In this document: positions 43,033-51,141 of the stretch, one piece after another
Numbering within the stretch: position 1 is the stretch's first letter
Layout: each line of letters opens with the position of its first letter
NCBI GenBank assembly: GCA_024400955.1
Contig: JAKSLY010000019.1
Location: 1-51,821, forward strand
Reading direction: 5' to 3'
Length of the DNA stretch: 51,821 bases
Source: Treponema sp.
Lineage (GTDB): Bacteria > Spirochaetota > Spirochaetia > Treponematales > Treponemataceae
Translations under genes and position numbers: made by a program
The notes under the pieces: generated by a model
Database searches by the model: none
Told to the model about the DNA's origin: nothing
The model's input: only the letters and a program-made list of their open reading frames with translations

Positions 43033-46002
43033 CTAAAATAAATTTGCGGTAACGCCCATGGTCATTCTGGCCTGTGTCTTTCCCTTGTGTTCCCCCTGAA
43101 TGGCCTTGAGGACTGAACAGCTGATGTTTACATTTATGTTGGGCGATGCAAGCGCTCCCGTGTTGCCTGCAATCTTGACCCTGACCTGTCCTCCTGCGTA
43201 TTCATTGTGAAGCATGGAATCCAGGTTGTGAAAGTCCGACTCCAGGAACCTTATTTCCATGTCCCTGTTTACATAGTGCTTGTATTCATGCATCCAAAGT
43301 CCGCTTAAGGTGATATTGTTGATGAATGCAGGCACTACGCCAAGACCCTTTTGGATTTCCCAGGAGAACAGGATTGCCTCCATGTTAAGGTTTGCAAATA
43401 CCAGGTTTGACGGAACAAGGGCGCCTGAGCATGTAAATGGAATGTTGAATGTAAACCATCCCCTGTTTTCAAGAGGAAGCAGCTGGGGAATCTTTACAGT
43501 TGCACTTGGATAAAGCTGTGAATACTTAAGGCTGTCATCATATTCCCCATAGAACCTGAATATGGAATCCTGCTTGTCGCACTGGGCCTTTGCGTAGACG
43601 TTCTTGTAATTCAGTCCGACTGTCATTCCCGAGCGCTCGTAGGTGCGTGGCCCCGTGGAATGCATGTTGGACCAGGAAACGGATGCTATGTTCCTCATGT
43701 AGCTGTAGGTTTGGTCGGCCTGTTCCTGGGTGTATCCAAGTTCCTTCATGCGGTCTTCATCGATGGCGCTTTTTCCGTGGAGCATGAAGAGTACGTCGCC
43801 AAAAACTACCTTTGACTGCCTTCCGGTTTTTAATGTTAAGGTGGAAGATATTTCGTCCGTTACCTGTTCAAGGTCCCTTTCCTTGTAGTTGCCTATTACG
43901 TTCAAGGTGTTTGTAACGTTTATAAGGTCAGACTGGCTTTTTGCCATGAGGACGACACCTGCCCCTGCGTAGGGATTTTTTATGTCGGTTCCTGCCGTCA
44001 TGGCAAGATGGAGGAAGTCTGAAGGGCTGTTCTTTAAGACTGAAACGCCAATGAAGCTTGAATCGGATTTTCCAAGGCAGTCAACTTCGTCGGTGAAATA
44101 CACGGAAGACGAAAGATAGTATGGCTGCACGCTTGAAACCGGGGCAATGGTCTGGCCGCTGTACAATACCTTTCTGTATTTCTTTTCTCCGGGTAATTCA
44201 CCCTGAATCAGTTTTTCTTCATTTTTAGGATCCGCTTCACCGTCGGATGTCAGTTTTTCAAAGGCAAGGGTTTCCTTTCTTGCTGCAGGAGAATTTTCAA
44301 AGTCTTCAACACCGGTCATGCAGATGAATGACTCGTCTATGAAGGTCTTGCAGTAGAAAATCTTTCCGTCTTGAACCACAGGGCTTTCCGTGTTTCCGCT
44401 GATGTCCGTCCCATCAAGCCACGTTATGCCGGCATTTTTACCGTCAACCTTGACGAGTGCACTGCGGCCAAAGGATTTTTCCCGGAAGTAGGAGAAGGTA
44501 GCCGTGACGTTTTTCCCGTCATAGCTTATGCTCAGGTTTTCCGGATTTATTTTTCCAAGGGGAATGAATTCAAATTTGACTTCCGGAATTTCATCTTCCG
44601 AGATTATGGCACGGCATAGGTTGTAGCTGCCTAAGTTTTTTTCAAGGAAGTAGAATGAACTGTCAGGACCTGCCACAAGATTGAAGGGCACTTCATTGAT
44701 TGGAAAATTTTTCTCCGCAATGATCCTTCCGTCCATGGAGGCAACCTGGAGACTTGAGACCTGGCTGTCGCTTCCCTTTGAGATGGATGCAAGCAGAAGG
44801 TTTTCTTCGGTTCCTGAAAAATTGCCCTTGCGTTCAACAGGACACAGTTCACGTACCTTTCTATTTTGCACGATCCACTTCCTGTCCTTAAGGTCGTAGA
44901 TGCTTGAAGTGATTTTGTTTTGGAGGGAATTGCCGGAAATTTCTGTTGTGGAAATGTATTTTCCGTTCCAGCTTAAACGGGCACTTTCTATGGAGCTGCC
45001 GGAAAATATTTTTTTTCTTCCTGTATTTTCAGTCCCAGGATTTGAGGCAAGGAATATGTCTCCCGTGGAAAGGTCCCGCACGAGAATCAGGTTTTCCGAT
45101 GCCCCTCCAAGTTCATACCTGTGCAGGCTCTTTGCCCTGAATTCTTTTTTTTCAAGATCCTTTGCTCCCAGTATTTCATCGGAGTCTATTCCCGAAATGT
45201 CGATGGAGTCGTAGAAATTCTTCCATTCCTTCTTCATGGAAATTCCGTAGGTTTTCTTGAAAATCCCTGGTGCCGTCAGCCGCTTGAATTTTCCGGCATT
45301 GTGCCACATCTGGGCATATTTTTCGAATCCATGTTTCTTTATTATGAAGTCCGTGAATTCGGCACCGTAAATATAGGATAGTCTTGTGGCTGGATAAACC
45401 GATCGTGCACCAAATGCATCGGTGTAGGAAGGAAACTTTCCGCTTAATTTTGCCTGCCTGACAAAGGATGCGTAGTTTCCCGTGTTAAGCCTTCCGCTGC
45501 CGGTTTCACTTTCGCTGTAGACTGCTGCTCCTTCATGAAAGAATGTGGGCATGACGACAAAGTATGCAGGGTTGTAGACGTCGCCCAGAATTCCTGAAAC
45601 ATTTTTCCAGAAGCCTTCCTTGCAGTTTGAGGAAATAAGGTGGGTCAGTTCGTGGCGGAAGGTGTTGGTCATCTGTTCTTCAAAGAACATCAGGTCTCCC
45701 TGGGGAACCGTGTCAAAGAGGACTATGTGGTTGTAATTGTAGGCTGAAAAATATCCGTTAAAGACATCGGTACCCTTTACAAGAAGAACGGGAATGTTCT
45801 TAAGTGGGGGCGTGTTGTATTCCCCGGAGATTTCTTCCATGAGGGAATCTGCAACTTTCTGGATGGCCGCCGCACTGTTCCTTGATTCTTCAGAATATAT
45901 CAGGTCAAAGTATTTTGTCTTTACGTGGAATGTTCCAGCCAGGGCAGAAGAGGCTGCAATGACTGCAACCATGGCAATTAATGCAACTTTTCTTACATTC
46001 AT
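43033..46002 (-). CDS. Exported HEXXH metalloprotease-like protein with propeller and outer-membrane barrel regions
   Basis: A 989-residue protein with a signal peptide (MNVRKVALIAMVAVIAASSALA). Residues 25-200 form a gluzincin-like domain: HELTH at His117-His121 and a third ligand Glu157 in FFHEGAAVYSE, as in peptidase MA-type enzymes. Residues 300-620 repeat beta-rich units with WDG/SYDGK-type turns that look like a TolB-like propeller. The last ~340 residues alternate polar and hydrophobic strands and end MTMGVTANLF, with the terminal Phe typical of outer-membrane barrels. AGGA precedes the ATG at 46002. A small membrane-protein gene ends 2 bp upstream. Confidence 0.72.
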   Translation of the reverse strand: MNVRKVALIAMVAVIAASSALAGTFHVKTKYFDLIYSEESRNSAAAIQKVADSLMEEISGEYNTPPLKNIPVLLVKGTDVFNGYFSAYNYNHIVLFDTVPQGDLMFFEEQMTNTFRHELTHLISSNCKEGFWKNVSGILGDVYNPAYFVVMPTFFHEGAAVYSESETGSGRLNTGNYASFVRQAKLSGKFPSYTDAFGARSVYPATRLSYIYGAEFTDFIIKKHGFEKYAQMWHNAGKFKRLTAPGIFKKTYGISMKKEWKNFYDSIDISGIDSDEILGAKDLEKKEFRAKSLHRYELGGASENLILVRDLSTGDIFLASNPGTENTGRKKIFSGSSIESARLSWNGKYISTTEISGNSLQNKITSSIYDLKDRKWIVQNRKVRELCPVERKGNFSGTEENLLLASISKGSDSQVSSLQVASMDGRIIAEKNFPINEVPFNLVAGPDSSFYFLEKNLGSYNLCRAIISEDEIPEVKFEFIPLGKINPENLSISYDGKNVTATFSYFREKSFGRSALVKVDGKNAGITWLDGTDISGNTESPVVQDGKIFYCKTFIDESFICMTGVEDFENSPAARKETLAFEKLTSDGEADPKNEEKLIQGELPGEKKYRKVLYSGQTIAPVSSVQPYYLSSSVYFTDEVDCLGKSDSSFIGVSVLKNSPSDFLHLAMTAGTDIKNPYAGAGVVLMAKSQSDLINVTNTLNVIGNYKERDLEQVTDEISSTLTLKTGRQSKVVFGDVLFMLHGKSAIDEDRMKELGYTQEQADQTYSYMRNIASVSWSNMHSTGPRTYERSGMTVGLNYKNVYAKAQCDKQDSIFRFYGEYDDSLKYSQLYPSATVKIPQLLPLENRGWFTFNIPFTCSGALVPSNLVFANLNMEAILFSWEIQKGLGVVPAFINNITLSGLWMHEYKHYVNRDMEIRFLESDFHNLDSMLHNEYAGGQVRVKIAGNTGALASPNINVNISCSVLKAIQGEHKGKTQARMTMGVTANLF

Positions 46003-46004
46003 TT

Positions 46005-46325
46005 TTATTCCTGTGATGCCAGCTGTTTCTTCATGGCGTCCAGTCTTTCCTTGAGAACTATGTAGGCGCCAAGAATTCCGCAAAGGCAGGAGATGACTTC
46101 TGCAAAATATTTCATTGGAATGATGAATGGTAGAAGTTCCACAAGGATGGTAAGGCAAAGGCTTGCACCAAATGAGGTTTCAGCTTTTGGAATGGATTTT
46201 CCTGCGGCCGTCAGATTTTTCTTTTCCCTGGCGATTTTGGAAAGCATGATGGAAAGGACTGTTGCCCAGAGAACAATGCCTGCAAGACAGGTAATAAAGT
46301 TAACGTTTAAAAAGTTAATGGTCAT
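46005..46325 (-). CDS. Small membrane protein
   Basis: A 106-residue protein with three predicted helices: 8-30, 54-70 and 74-92, and a charged C-terminus (KERLDAMKKQLASQE). No family is recognised. The next gene, the exported HEXXH protein, starts 2 bp after its stop. A GATAAT hexamer (minus strand, 46333-46338) ends 7 nt before the ATG and there is no Shine-Dalgarno, so its mRNA may be leaderless. Confidence 0.65.
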   Translation of the reverse strand: MTINFLNVNFITCLAGIVLWATVLSIMLSKIAREKKNLTAAGKSIPKAETSFGASLCLTILVELLPFIIPMKYFAEVISCLCGILGAYIVLKERLDAMKKQLASQE

Positions 46326-46437
46326 ACGGTAGATTATCGGCAGGAATCAGGAAAATGAGTAGGCCTGAACGGAACAGTGCCCGCCCAGGCCCTTATATGG
46401 AATCGGACCCCAGCTTTGCTCGAAAGGCCCGGAAGGC
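46326..46437. other. Intergenic region with GC-rich stems, no gene
   Basis: Between the small membrane-protein start and the tRNA terminator, this stretch holds GGCCTG/CAGGCC (about 46352-46384) enclosing a 20-nt loop, and CTTT-GCTCG-AAAG (about 46415-46427). It is not coding. It resembles the two hairpin-rich elements at 150-286 and 21403-21513 in style. It could be another dispersed repeat or a small structured RNA; I cannot tell. Confidence 0.35.
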
Positions 46438-46445
46438 AAAAAAAA

Positions 46446-46467
46446 AGCTTCTGAATTAACAGAAGCT
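46446..46467 (-). terminator. Terminator of tRNA-Cys
   Basis: An 8-bp stem (AGCTTCTG/CAGAAGCT) with a 6-nt loop, followed by nine T on the minus strand, starting 10 bp after the tRNA. Confidence 0.85.
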
Positions 46468-46476
46468 CTTTTTGCT

Positions 46477-46548
46477 AGGCGTCGATCGGAATCGAACCGA
46501 TGCATAGTGGTTTTGCAGACCAGTCCCTTACCACTTGGGTACGACGCC
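46477..46548 (-). tRNA. tRNA-Cys (GCA)
   Basis: Read on the minus strand it forms the full cloverleaf in 72 nt: acceptor GGCGTCG/CGACGCC, anticodon loop CTGCAAA with anticodon GCA, T-arm ATCGG-TTCGATT-CCGAT, and discriminator U73, as Cys tRNAs need. The first pair of the anticodon stem is a C-C mismatch. The 3' CCA is not encoded and must be added by enzyme. It has its own promoter and terminator. Confidence 0.95.
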
Positions 46549-46561
46549 AAAAGGTGATATA

Positions 46562-46590
46562 AATCTATCAATATTCAGCATTAGTGTCAA
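46562..46590 (-). promoter_or_regulatory. Promoter of tRNA-Cys
   Basis: A perfect TTGACA (46585-46590) is 17 bp from TAGATT (46562-46567), giving a start about 8-10 nt before the mature 5' end. Confidence 0.65.
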
Positions 46591-46617
46591 GGGGTTGGTA
46601 AAAAACTGGAGTTTTTT

Positions 46618-47814
46618 TCAGACTTTCGGCGACATGGGAACAACAACTCGTATTTCCGTTCCGCATTCTTCATCACTTAAAATATCCAGCCTTGCATTAA
46701 GGATTTGTGCCCGGATTCTCATGCCCTGCAATCCCAGATGGGTGCTTTGGTTGGTTATGTCATCATTCCGCAGTGGAGGAATTTTCTCCGTAAAGCCGTG
46801 GCCGTCATCACTTATGAAAAAAACTAAATTGGAAGAATTTTCAGATTCTTTTCGAACGATGATGTTTATTTCCGAGGCATCTGCGTGTTTGATGGCATTT
46901 GTTGTTGATTCCTGGATAATCCTGAATATGTTTAATTTTTGGATGCTGCTGAATTTTTCAAAGTGAATTCCCTTTTCTGCATAGAATGTACATTTTATAT
47001 CTGTCATTTGGCTTATGTTATTGCAATATTCTGCCAGCAGGTTTTGCAGGCTGCAGGTTTCTATTTCTGGTGGAGTAAGGTTTTGAATGATGTTCCTGAT
47101 GTTTATCAGATTTTGGGTTTCAAGATTTTCGATTTTTTCTATCAGCTCTCTTTCTTCTGCCTGGGTATATCCCTGTTTTTCCTTTAGATTCCTGACATAC
47201 AAAAGTGAAGTTCGGATATCCTGGGTAACTGTGTCATGCAGTTCCCTGCTAAGGCGTTCACGTTCTTCTTCCTGTACTTTTATTATTCTGCTGTTGTAAT
47301 CCTTCTGGCGTTTTGCCCGTTGTTTTGCATTGTTGTAGTTAAAGGTCAGAAAAATTGTTGAAAAGATGAACAGCACAAGCACAAATAGAATGATTCTTGT
47401 TATTTTCCAAAACTGTTCACTTTTAAAATCACTGATGGTTTTTTCAAATTCCAGATATGAAAAAATATGGGATTGCAGCTGGTGTTCCAGAAATTGCTTC
47501 TGCCTTAAATCTGGAACCGGCTTGTATATTTCCTTTTCCAGTCCATCTGCGGTATCAACCAGCAGCCTGATTAATTCTTCCTGTTGATCCCTAAGCTGTG
47601 TCACAGGTGTAACAAAGTTGTGACTGTTTATATGCTGCTTCAACTCCGCAAATAATTGTTTTTTTACTTCAATATTCTCCTCGATTTCATATTTATTCCA
47701 TATATCTGCCATCTGGCATTCATAGATGTTTTGGCGCATGGTGCTTTCGTTATGTGCAAAAAGAATGGCCGGGGTGAGAATAATAAGCAATATGAATGAA
47801 GTAAATTTGTGCAT
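46618..47814 (-). CDS. NarL-type sensor histidine kinase
   Basis: A 398-residue kinase. It has an N-terminal signal-like helix (MHKFTSFILLIILTPAILFAH), a periplasmic part of about 110 residues, and a second helix (ITRIILFVLVLFIFSTIFLTF) near residue 140. The HisKA_3 domain follows with RLSRELHDTVTQDIR (phospho-acceptor His), then the ATPase domain with IIQESTTNAIKHADA, DDGHGF and GLQGMRIRAQIL. The likely partner is the LuxR-type regulator at 48451-49083. The ATG at 47814 has no Shine-Dalgarno and lies 6 nt after TATAAT. Confidence 0.9.
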   Translation of the reverse strand: MHKFTSFILLIILTPAILFAHNESTMRQNIYECQMADIWNKYEIEENIEVKKQLFAELKQHINSHNFVTPVTQLRDQQEELIRLLVDTADGLEKEIYKPVPDLRQKQFLEHQLQSHIFSYLEFEKTISDFKSEQFWKITRIILFVLVLFIFSTIFLTFNYNNAKQRAKRQKDYNSRIIKVQEEERERLSRELHDTVTQDIRTSLLYVRNLKEKQGYTQAEERELIEKIENLETQNLINIRNIIQNLTPPEIETCSLQNLLAEYCNNISQMTDIKCTFYAEKGIHFEKFSSIQKLNIFRIIQESTTNAIKHADASEINIIVRKESENSSNLVFFISDDGHGFTEKIPPLRNDDITNQSTHLGLQGMRIRAQILNARLDILSDEECGTEIRVVVPMSPKV

Positions 47815-47820
47815 CACTAA

Positions 47821-47853
47821 ATTATACAAAAAAAATCATTTTTATTTTATAAT
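47821..47853. promoter_or_regulatory. Paired divergent -10 boxes
   Basis: TATAAT on the minus strand (47821-47826) ends 6 nt before the kinase ATG; TATAAT on the plus strand (47848-47853) ends 6 nt before the membrane-protein ATG. The two starts are only 45 bp apart, so both promoters would share the spacer, and both mRNAs would begin at their start codons. -35 boxes are weak on both sides, which suggests an activator. Confidence 0.5.
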
Positions 47854-47859
47854 GAAAGC

Positions 47860-48471
47860 ATGAATTCGACAAATAAACGCAGCTTAACTTTATTCATACT
47901 GTCTCTTGCCTTTGGAATCTTGGATTACTATATGTGTGATTTTGTAGTTTACATCCTTAAGGTTCCCCTTTTCTGTGATACGATTTTTTGCCTTGCAATC
48001 ACGTTTCTGGCAAATCCCTTATGGGGAATACTTTCTGTAATTTCATACCATGTTTTTGACATAATCATAAGCCATAGCTTTGTAATCTATCAGCTTTATA
48101 CATTGAGTGCTTTTATCGGTTGTGTAACTGCATGGGTTTATAAAAAGCAGGTGATGAAGGATGCGGACTCATTAATTGTTACAATCGTAAAACTGCTTGG
48201 ACTTTCTTTGGTCATGTGTCTTGTCATGAGCATTTCCGGCGGAATTATCAGCCGCATCTGTGCCTATGTAAATGGCGATGGTTCGGAATACACTTTCCAG
48301 ACGGAGTTTTTGGCCGTGCTTTTTGAAGGAAAACTAAGGTTTCCATTACTGGACTCGATTCTGCTTCGTATTCCGGTAAATGTGGTGGACAGACTTATTA
48401 CGGTTTTTGCGGCATTCGGTGTATATAAGCTTCTTACAAAGTGCAGGTTTCTACAGCAGCAGTTCGATTAA
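47860..48471 (+). CDS. Membrane protein, ECF-transporter S-component-like
   Basis: A 203-residue protein with about six helices and little else: ILDYYMCDFVVYILKVPLFCDTIFCLAITFLANPLWGILSVISYHVF is its most characteristic part, with the 'VPLFxDTIF...A..F...PLWG' pattern seen in ECF-type substrate-specific membrane subunits. No ECF ATPase lies in the window. It sits between a kinase gene and its likely regulator and overlaps the latter by 21 bp at the 3' end. It could be a sensor partner of the kinase. The mRNA is predicted to be leaderless. Confidence 0.6.
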   Translation: MNSTNKRSLTLFILSLAFGILDYYMCDFVVYILKVPLFCDTIFCLAITFLANPLWGILSVISYHVFDIIISHSFVIYQLYTLSAFIGCVTAWVYKKQVMKDADSLIVTIVKLLGLSLVMCLVMSISGGIISRICAYVNGDGSEYTFQTEFLAVLFEGKLRFPLLDSILLRIPVNVVDRLITVFAAFGVYKLLTKCRFLQQQFD

Positions 48472-49083
48472 TTCCTTCTTGCTGTTTGTTCCGGTTTTGT
48501 CATAAATCTTGCTGATGTAGTTTTCAACAGTATGAAGCTTGAGGTTAAGTTTTGCGGCAATTTCTTCATTCTGAAAATTGTGCATTATTAAATCGGCAAT
48601 TTCCTGTTCCTTTGAATTAAGGGCTGACAGGATGGATTTTGTTTCTATAAAACCGCTGAACAGATCCGGCTGAATGTAGGTTTTTCCGGCTGCAACCATG
48701 TTGATTGCATCAAGCAGCACTTTCTCGTCGGAAGTCTTTGATACAAATCCTCTTGCCCTGATGTCCGGGCCCATGGCCTTTTCTATGAATGTGCCAGTGT
48801 CGTGGCTTGAAAAAACTATGGAAGGGACATCCTTTGAGTTCAGCCATTTTATAATGTCCCATCCAATTTCCGATTCAATCTTGCTGTTTTCCGTTTTGTA
48901 GGAAAGGTCAACGATGGCGATTATATCATCGCCGGCGGAAAAATTTGCCTTTTCAAAATCGGATTGCAGTCTTTCAAAGCTTTCGCACTGCAATTCAACT
49001 TTCCAGTCAGAATTTTTTGAAAGCCAGGAAGCAATCCCTTCCCTAAGCATGGCATGGTCGTCAATCAGAATCAGCTTTTTCAT
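48451..49083 (-). CDS. NarL/LuxR-family response regulator
   Basis: A 210-residue regulator. The receiver has the acidic pair in LILIDDHAMLREG and phospho-acceptor Asp59 (IAIVDLSYK), with the conserved Lys in FVSKTSDEK. The C-terminal LuxR helix-turn-helix covers about 145-205 (LNSKEQEIADLIMHNFQNEEIAAKLNLKLHTVENYISKIYDK). I took ATG 49083; a longer frame to 49203 has no receiver homology. TAGAAT (49091-49096) with CTTACA 17 bp upstream ends 7 nt before the ATG. It converges with the membrane-protein gene with a 21-bp overlap. Confidence 0.9.
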   Translation of the reverse strand: MKKLILIDDHAMLREGIASWLSKNSDWKVELQCESFERLQSDFEKANFSAGDDIIAIVDLSYKTENSKIESEIGWDIIKWLNSKDVPSIVFSSHDTGTFIEKAMGPDIRARGFVSKTSDEKVLLDAINMVAAGKTYIQPDLFSGFIETKSILSALNSKEQEIADLIMHNFQNEEIAAKLNLKLHTVENYISKIYDKTGTNSKKELIELLL

Positions 49084-49212
49084 TGATAGTATTCTACCAT
49101 TCATTTTGAAAACTGTAAGCAGAGGATTTTCCTTTTTTAATGGGAGTTTACTCCTTAAAACTGGAGAGATTGCTCTGTATACGGCACAAAAAAACTGGGC
49201 CATAATATTTTT

Positions 49213-49446
49213 ATGACAAAGTTAACGGGAATCATCGAATATAAAGCTTTTGCAGAAGGAACTAAAAGCGAAAGCTCGAGGCCCTTTTTATGTTTTGAAA
49301 ATGGTACTCAGATTCTACTATATAAGAAGGGTGACAATCCATTTGAAAACAATGGTTTTACAGAATTTGATGGCAAAAAGGTGACCGTGGAAGGCGAACT
49401 TGTAAACGGCGTTTTTGAAGTTATCTCTGTTGGGGAGAGTGACTGA
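49213..49446 (+). CDS. Small beta-rich protein coupled to the caspase-like gene
   Basis: A 77-residue acidic protein with a predicted five-strand pattern (LTGIIEYKAFAEG, PFLCFENGTQILLYKKG, KKVTVEGELVNGVFEVISVG) that looks like an OB-type barrel. I know no function for it. Its TGA overlaps the ATG of the zinc-ribbon/caspase-like gene (TGATG), so the two are translated in step. CATAAT ends 6 nt before its ATG, without a Shine-Dalgarno. Confidence 0.65.
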   Translation: MTKLTGIIEYKAFAEGTKSESSRPFLCFENGTQILLYKKGDNPFENNGFTEFDGKKVTVEGELVNGVFEVISVGESD

Positions 49447-50957
49447 TGGCATTTTGCGAAGACTGTGGGGCTCCAATAACACCTGGTGCATTGTTTTGTG
49501 AAAGTTGCGGCGTAAAACTTGCAGTTCCTGCTGCCTATGAGTTTTCTTCCGGTTCAAAGGAAATTAAGGAAACAGGAATCATCTATACAAATCTTGGATT
49601 GCTTGGAAAAAAATCTGAAAAGTCCCGGGATTTTTTGAACTCTGTAATTGACTCTTTTATATTATCTGCCGAAGAACGGGGAGTTGCATACGAGCTTTGT
49701 GATGTTTCTGATAGGTTTGCTGAAGCTGGAAAAATTCGTGAACATCTTGAAATTCTAAAACCTCTCGTAGAAAAAAAACATCCAAAGTATCTTTTTATTC
49801 TTGGCTCTTATGATGTGATTCCGTCAATTACATGGGAAAACCTGGCCAGTGACAGCGGATCAGATTCCGACGTGACAAGCGACCTGCCTTTTGCAACCCT
49901 GGATGTGAATTCTCCATTTGAAGGACAGTCGTATGATTTTGATGACTGTCTTAGGGTGGGGCGTCTTCCAACCGTGGATTTTGAAAACTACTTTGCAAAC
50001 CTTAAGGCAGTGTGCGGCAAAATTGAACAGATTCAGACATTCGGAATGAGCGCAGAAGTCTGGCAGGAAGAAACAAACTACATTTATGGAAACTTCGCCA
50101 GTGGTCTTTCTGTTGTGTCTTCGCCGGAAACAACAAAAGAGGAAGCTGCATCGATTATTCCCGCGGACACAAATCTGCTGCTGTTTAATCTTCATGGAAG
50201 CCGGCAGACTGAATACTGGTATGGCCAAAGAGGCGGTTCCTATCCGGAAGCGATTGCCCCTGATTCTTTGCAGGGAATAGCGAATCCGTATTTTCTTGCG
50301 GTGGAAGCCTGCTACGGAGCATATTACGAAGGAAGAACTGCTGACAATTCTGTGCTGCTGAATGCCTTGAACGGAAAGTGCGTGACTTTCTTGGGTTCTT
50401 CGCGGATTGCTTTTGGAACTCCTGGTCCTAAGGGCTGCTGTGCAGATGTGATCTGCGGTGAGTTTTTGAAGGGATTAAAAGATGGAATGAGTGCAGGAGA
50501 TGCCTTGAATAAAGCAAGGTCTGTTTTAATGGAAGACGATTCTGCATCAGTTGTAAAGACTCTGGCAGAGTTTGCTTTATATGGAGACCCAAGTGCAAGA
50601 ATGAAGGTTCCTGCGGCTGAAAAAGGAATTTTTTCTGGCAGGCTGTTTGGCGGAAAAAATGCTGGAGAGGCAGCATCAAAAAGCTTTGCAAAGGGAATTC
50701 ATATTCCGCTTCCAGATGTTCGCCGGGCTGTTCGTATGGAACTTACAACTGTTGACAAGAAAATTGCAGATGCAGTTGAAAGTTTTGTTTACGCAAGACA
50801 CGAGGATTTAAAAGGCATAAAGCCAAAATACTACAGTCACCAGAACAAGAACTACTTTAATGCGGTTTTTGAAAGCAGATGTGATATAGGTCCAAAAATT
50901 GTAAACGTTCGCTTTAGTAAAAGCGGTGAAATAAATCAGATGATTGAAAGTAAATAA
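49446..50957 (+). CDS. Zinc-ribbon caspase-fold (C25/CHAT-like) protease
   Basis: A 503-residue protein. Residues 1-25 form a zinc ribbon (Cys4, Cys7, Cys18, Cys21). Residues 40-405 read as a clan CD protease of the gingipain/CHAT kind: the catalytic His250-Gly in LFNLHGSRQ, catalytic Cys289 in FLAVEACYGAYYEG, then VTFLGSSRIAFGTPGP, and a C-terminal GDALNKARSVL...EFALYGDPSARM that ends many C25/CHAT domains. The last ~90 residues are an unknown extra domain. There is no signal peptide, so it should act in the cytoplasm, unlike gingipains. The target is unknown. The next gene has the same type of zinc ribbon. Confidence 0.8.
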   Translation: MAFCEDCGAPITPGALFCESCGVKLAVPAAYEFSSGSKEIKETGIIYTNLGLLGKKSEKSRDFLNSVIDSFILSAEERGVAYELCDVSDRFAEAGKIREHLEILKPLVEKKHPKYLFILGSYDVIPSITWENLASDSGSDSDVTSDLPFATLDVNSPFEGQSYDFDDCLRVGRLPTVDFENYFANLKAVCGKIEQIQTFGMSAEVWQEETNYIYGNFASGLSVVSSPETTKEEAASIIPADTNLLLFNLHGSRQTEYWYGQRGGSYPEAIAPDSLQGIANPYFLAVEACYGAYYEGRTADNSVLLNALNGKCVTFLGSSRIAFGTPGPKGCCADVICGEFLKGLKDGMSAGDALNKARSVLMEDDSASVVKTLAEFALYGDPSARMKVPAAEKGIFSGRLFGGKNAGEAASKSFAKGIHIPLPDVRRAVRMELTTVDKKIADAVESFVYARHEDLKGIKPKYYSHQNKNYFNAVFESRCDIGPKIVNVRFSKSGEINQMIESK

Positions 50958-50992
50958 ATGTCATGGACTGTTTTAAAAGTAAGAATCTTAGT

Positions 50993-51104
50993 GTCATCCC
51001 GAACTGGAGCAATTCGGTCATCCCGAACTTGGTTCGGGATCTCTACACAATATCTGGTGTAGATGCTGCGCGAAGCCGCCGAAGGCTACCAAGTTCAGCA
51101 TGAC
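50993..51104. repeat. Interspersed GTCATCCCGAAC-type repeat, copy B
   Basis: 51017-51104 aligns with 19151-19245; 50993-51016 is an additional, partial copy of its left end. CCCGAAC-ttg-GTTCGGG is a perfect hairpin. The left GTCATCCCGAAC and right GTTCAGCATGAC are imperfect inverted ends. The element separates the caspase-like gene from the SPFH-like gene. Confidence 0.78.
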
Positions 51105-51141
51105 AGAACTTTTTAGATAGTCCCGACGGAAAGGAGAAAAT

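Noticed and set aside
46003..46158. Longer start of the HEXXH protein at 46158
   Set aside because: It would bury the clear signal peptide at 46002 and overlap the upstream small membrane-protein gene.
46380..46437. Small SRP RNA (a GGCCCGGAAGGC string recalls the SRP tetraloop region)
   Set aside because: The rest of the SRP helix does not form and the adjacent bases are an A-run of the tRNA terminator.
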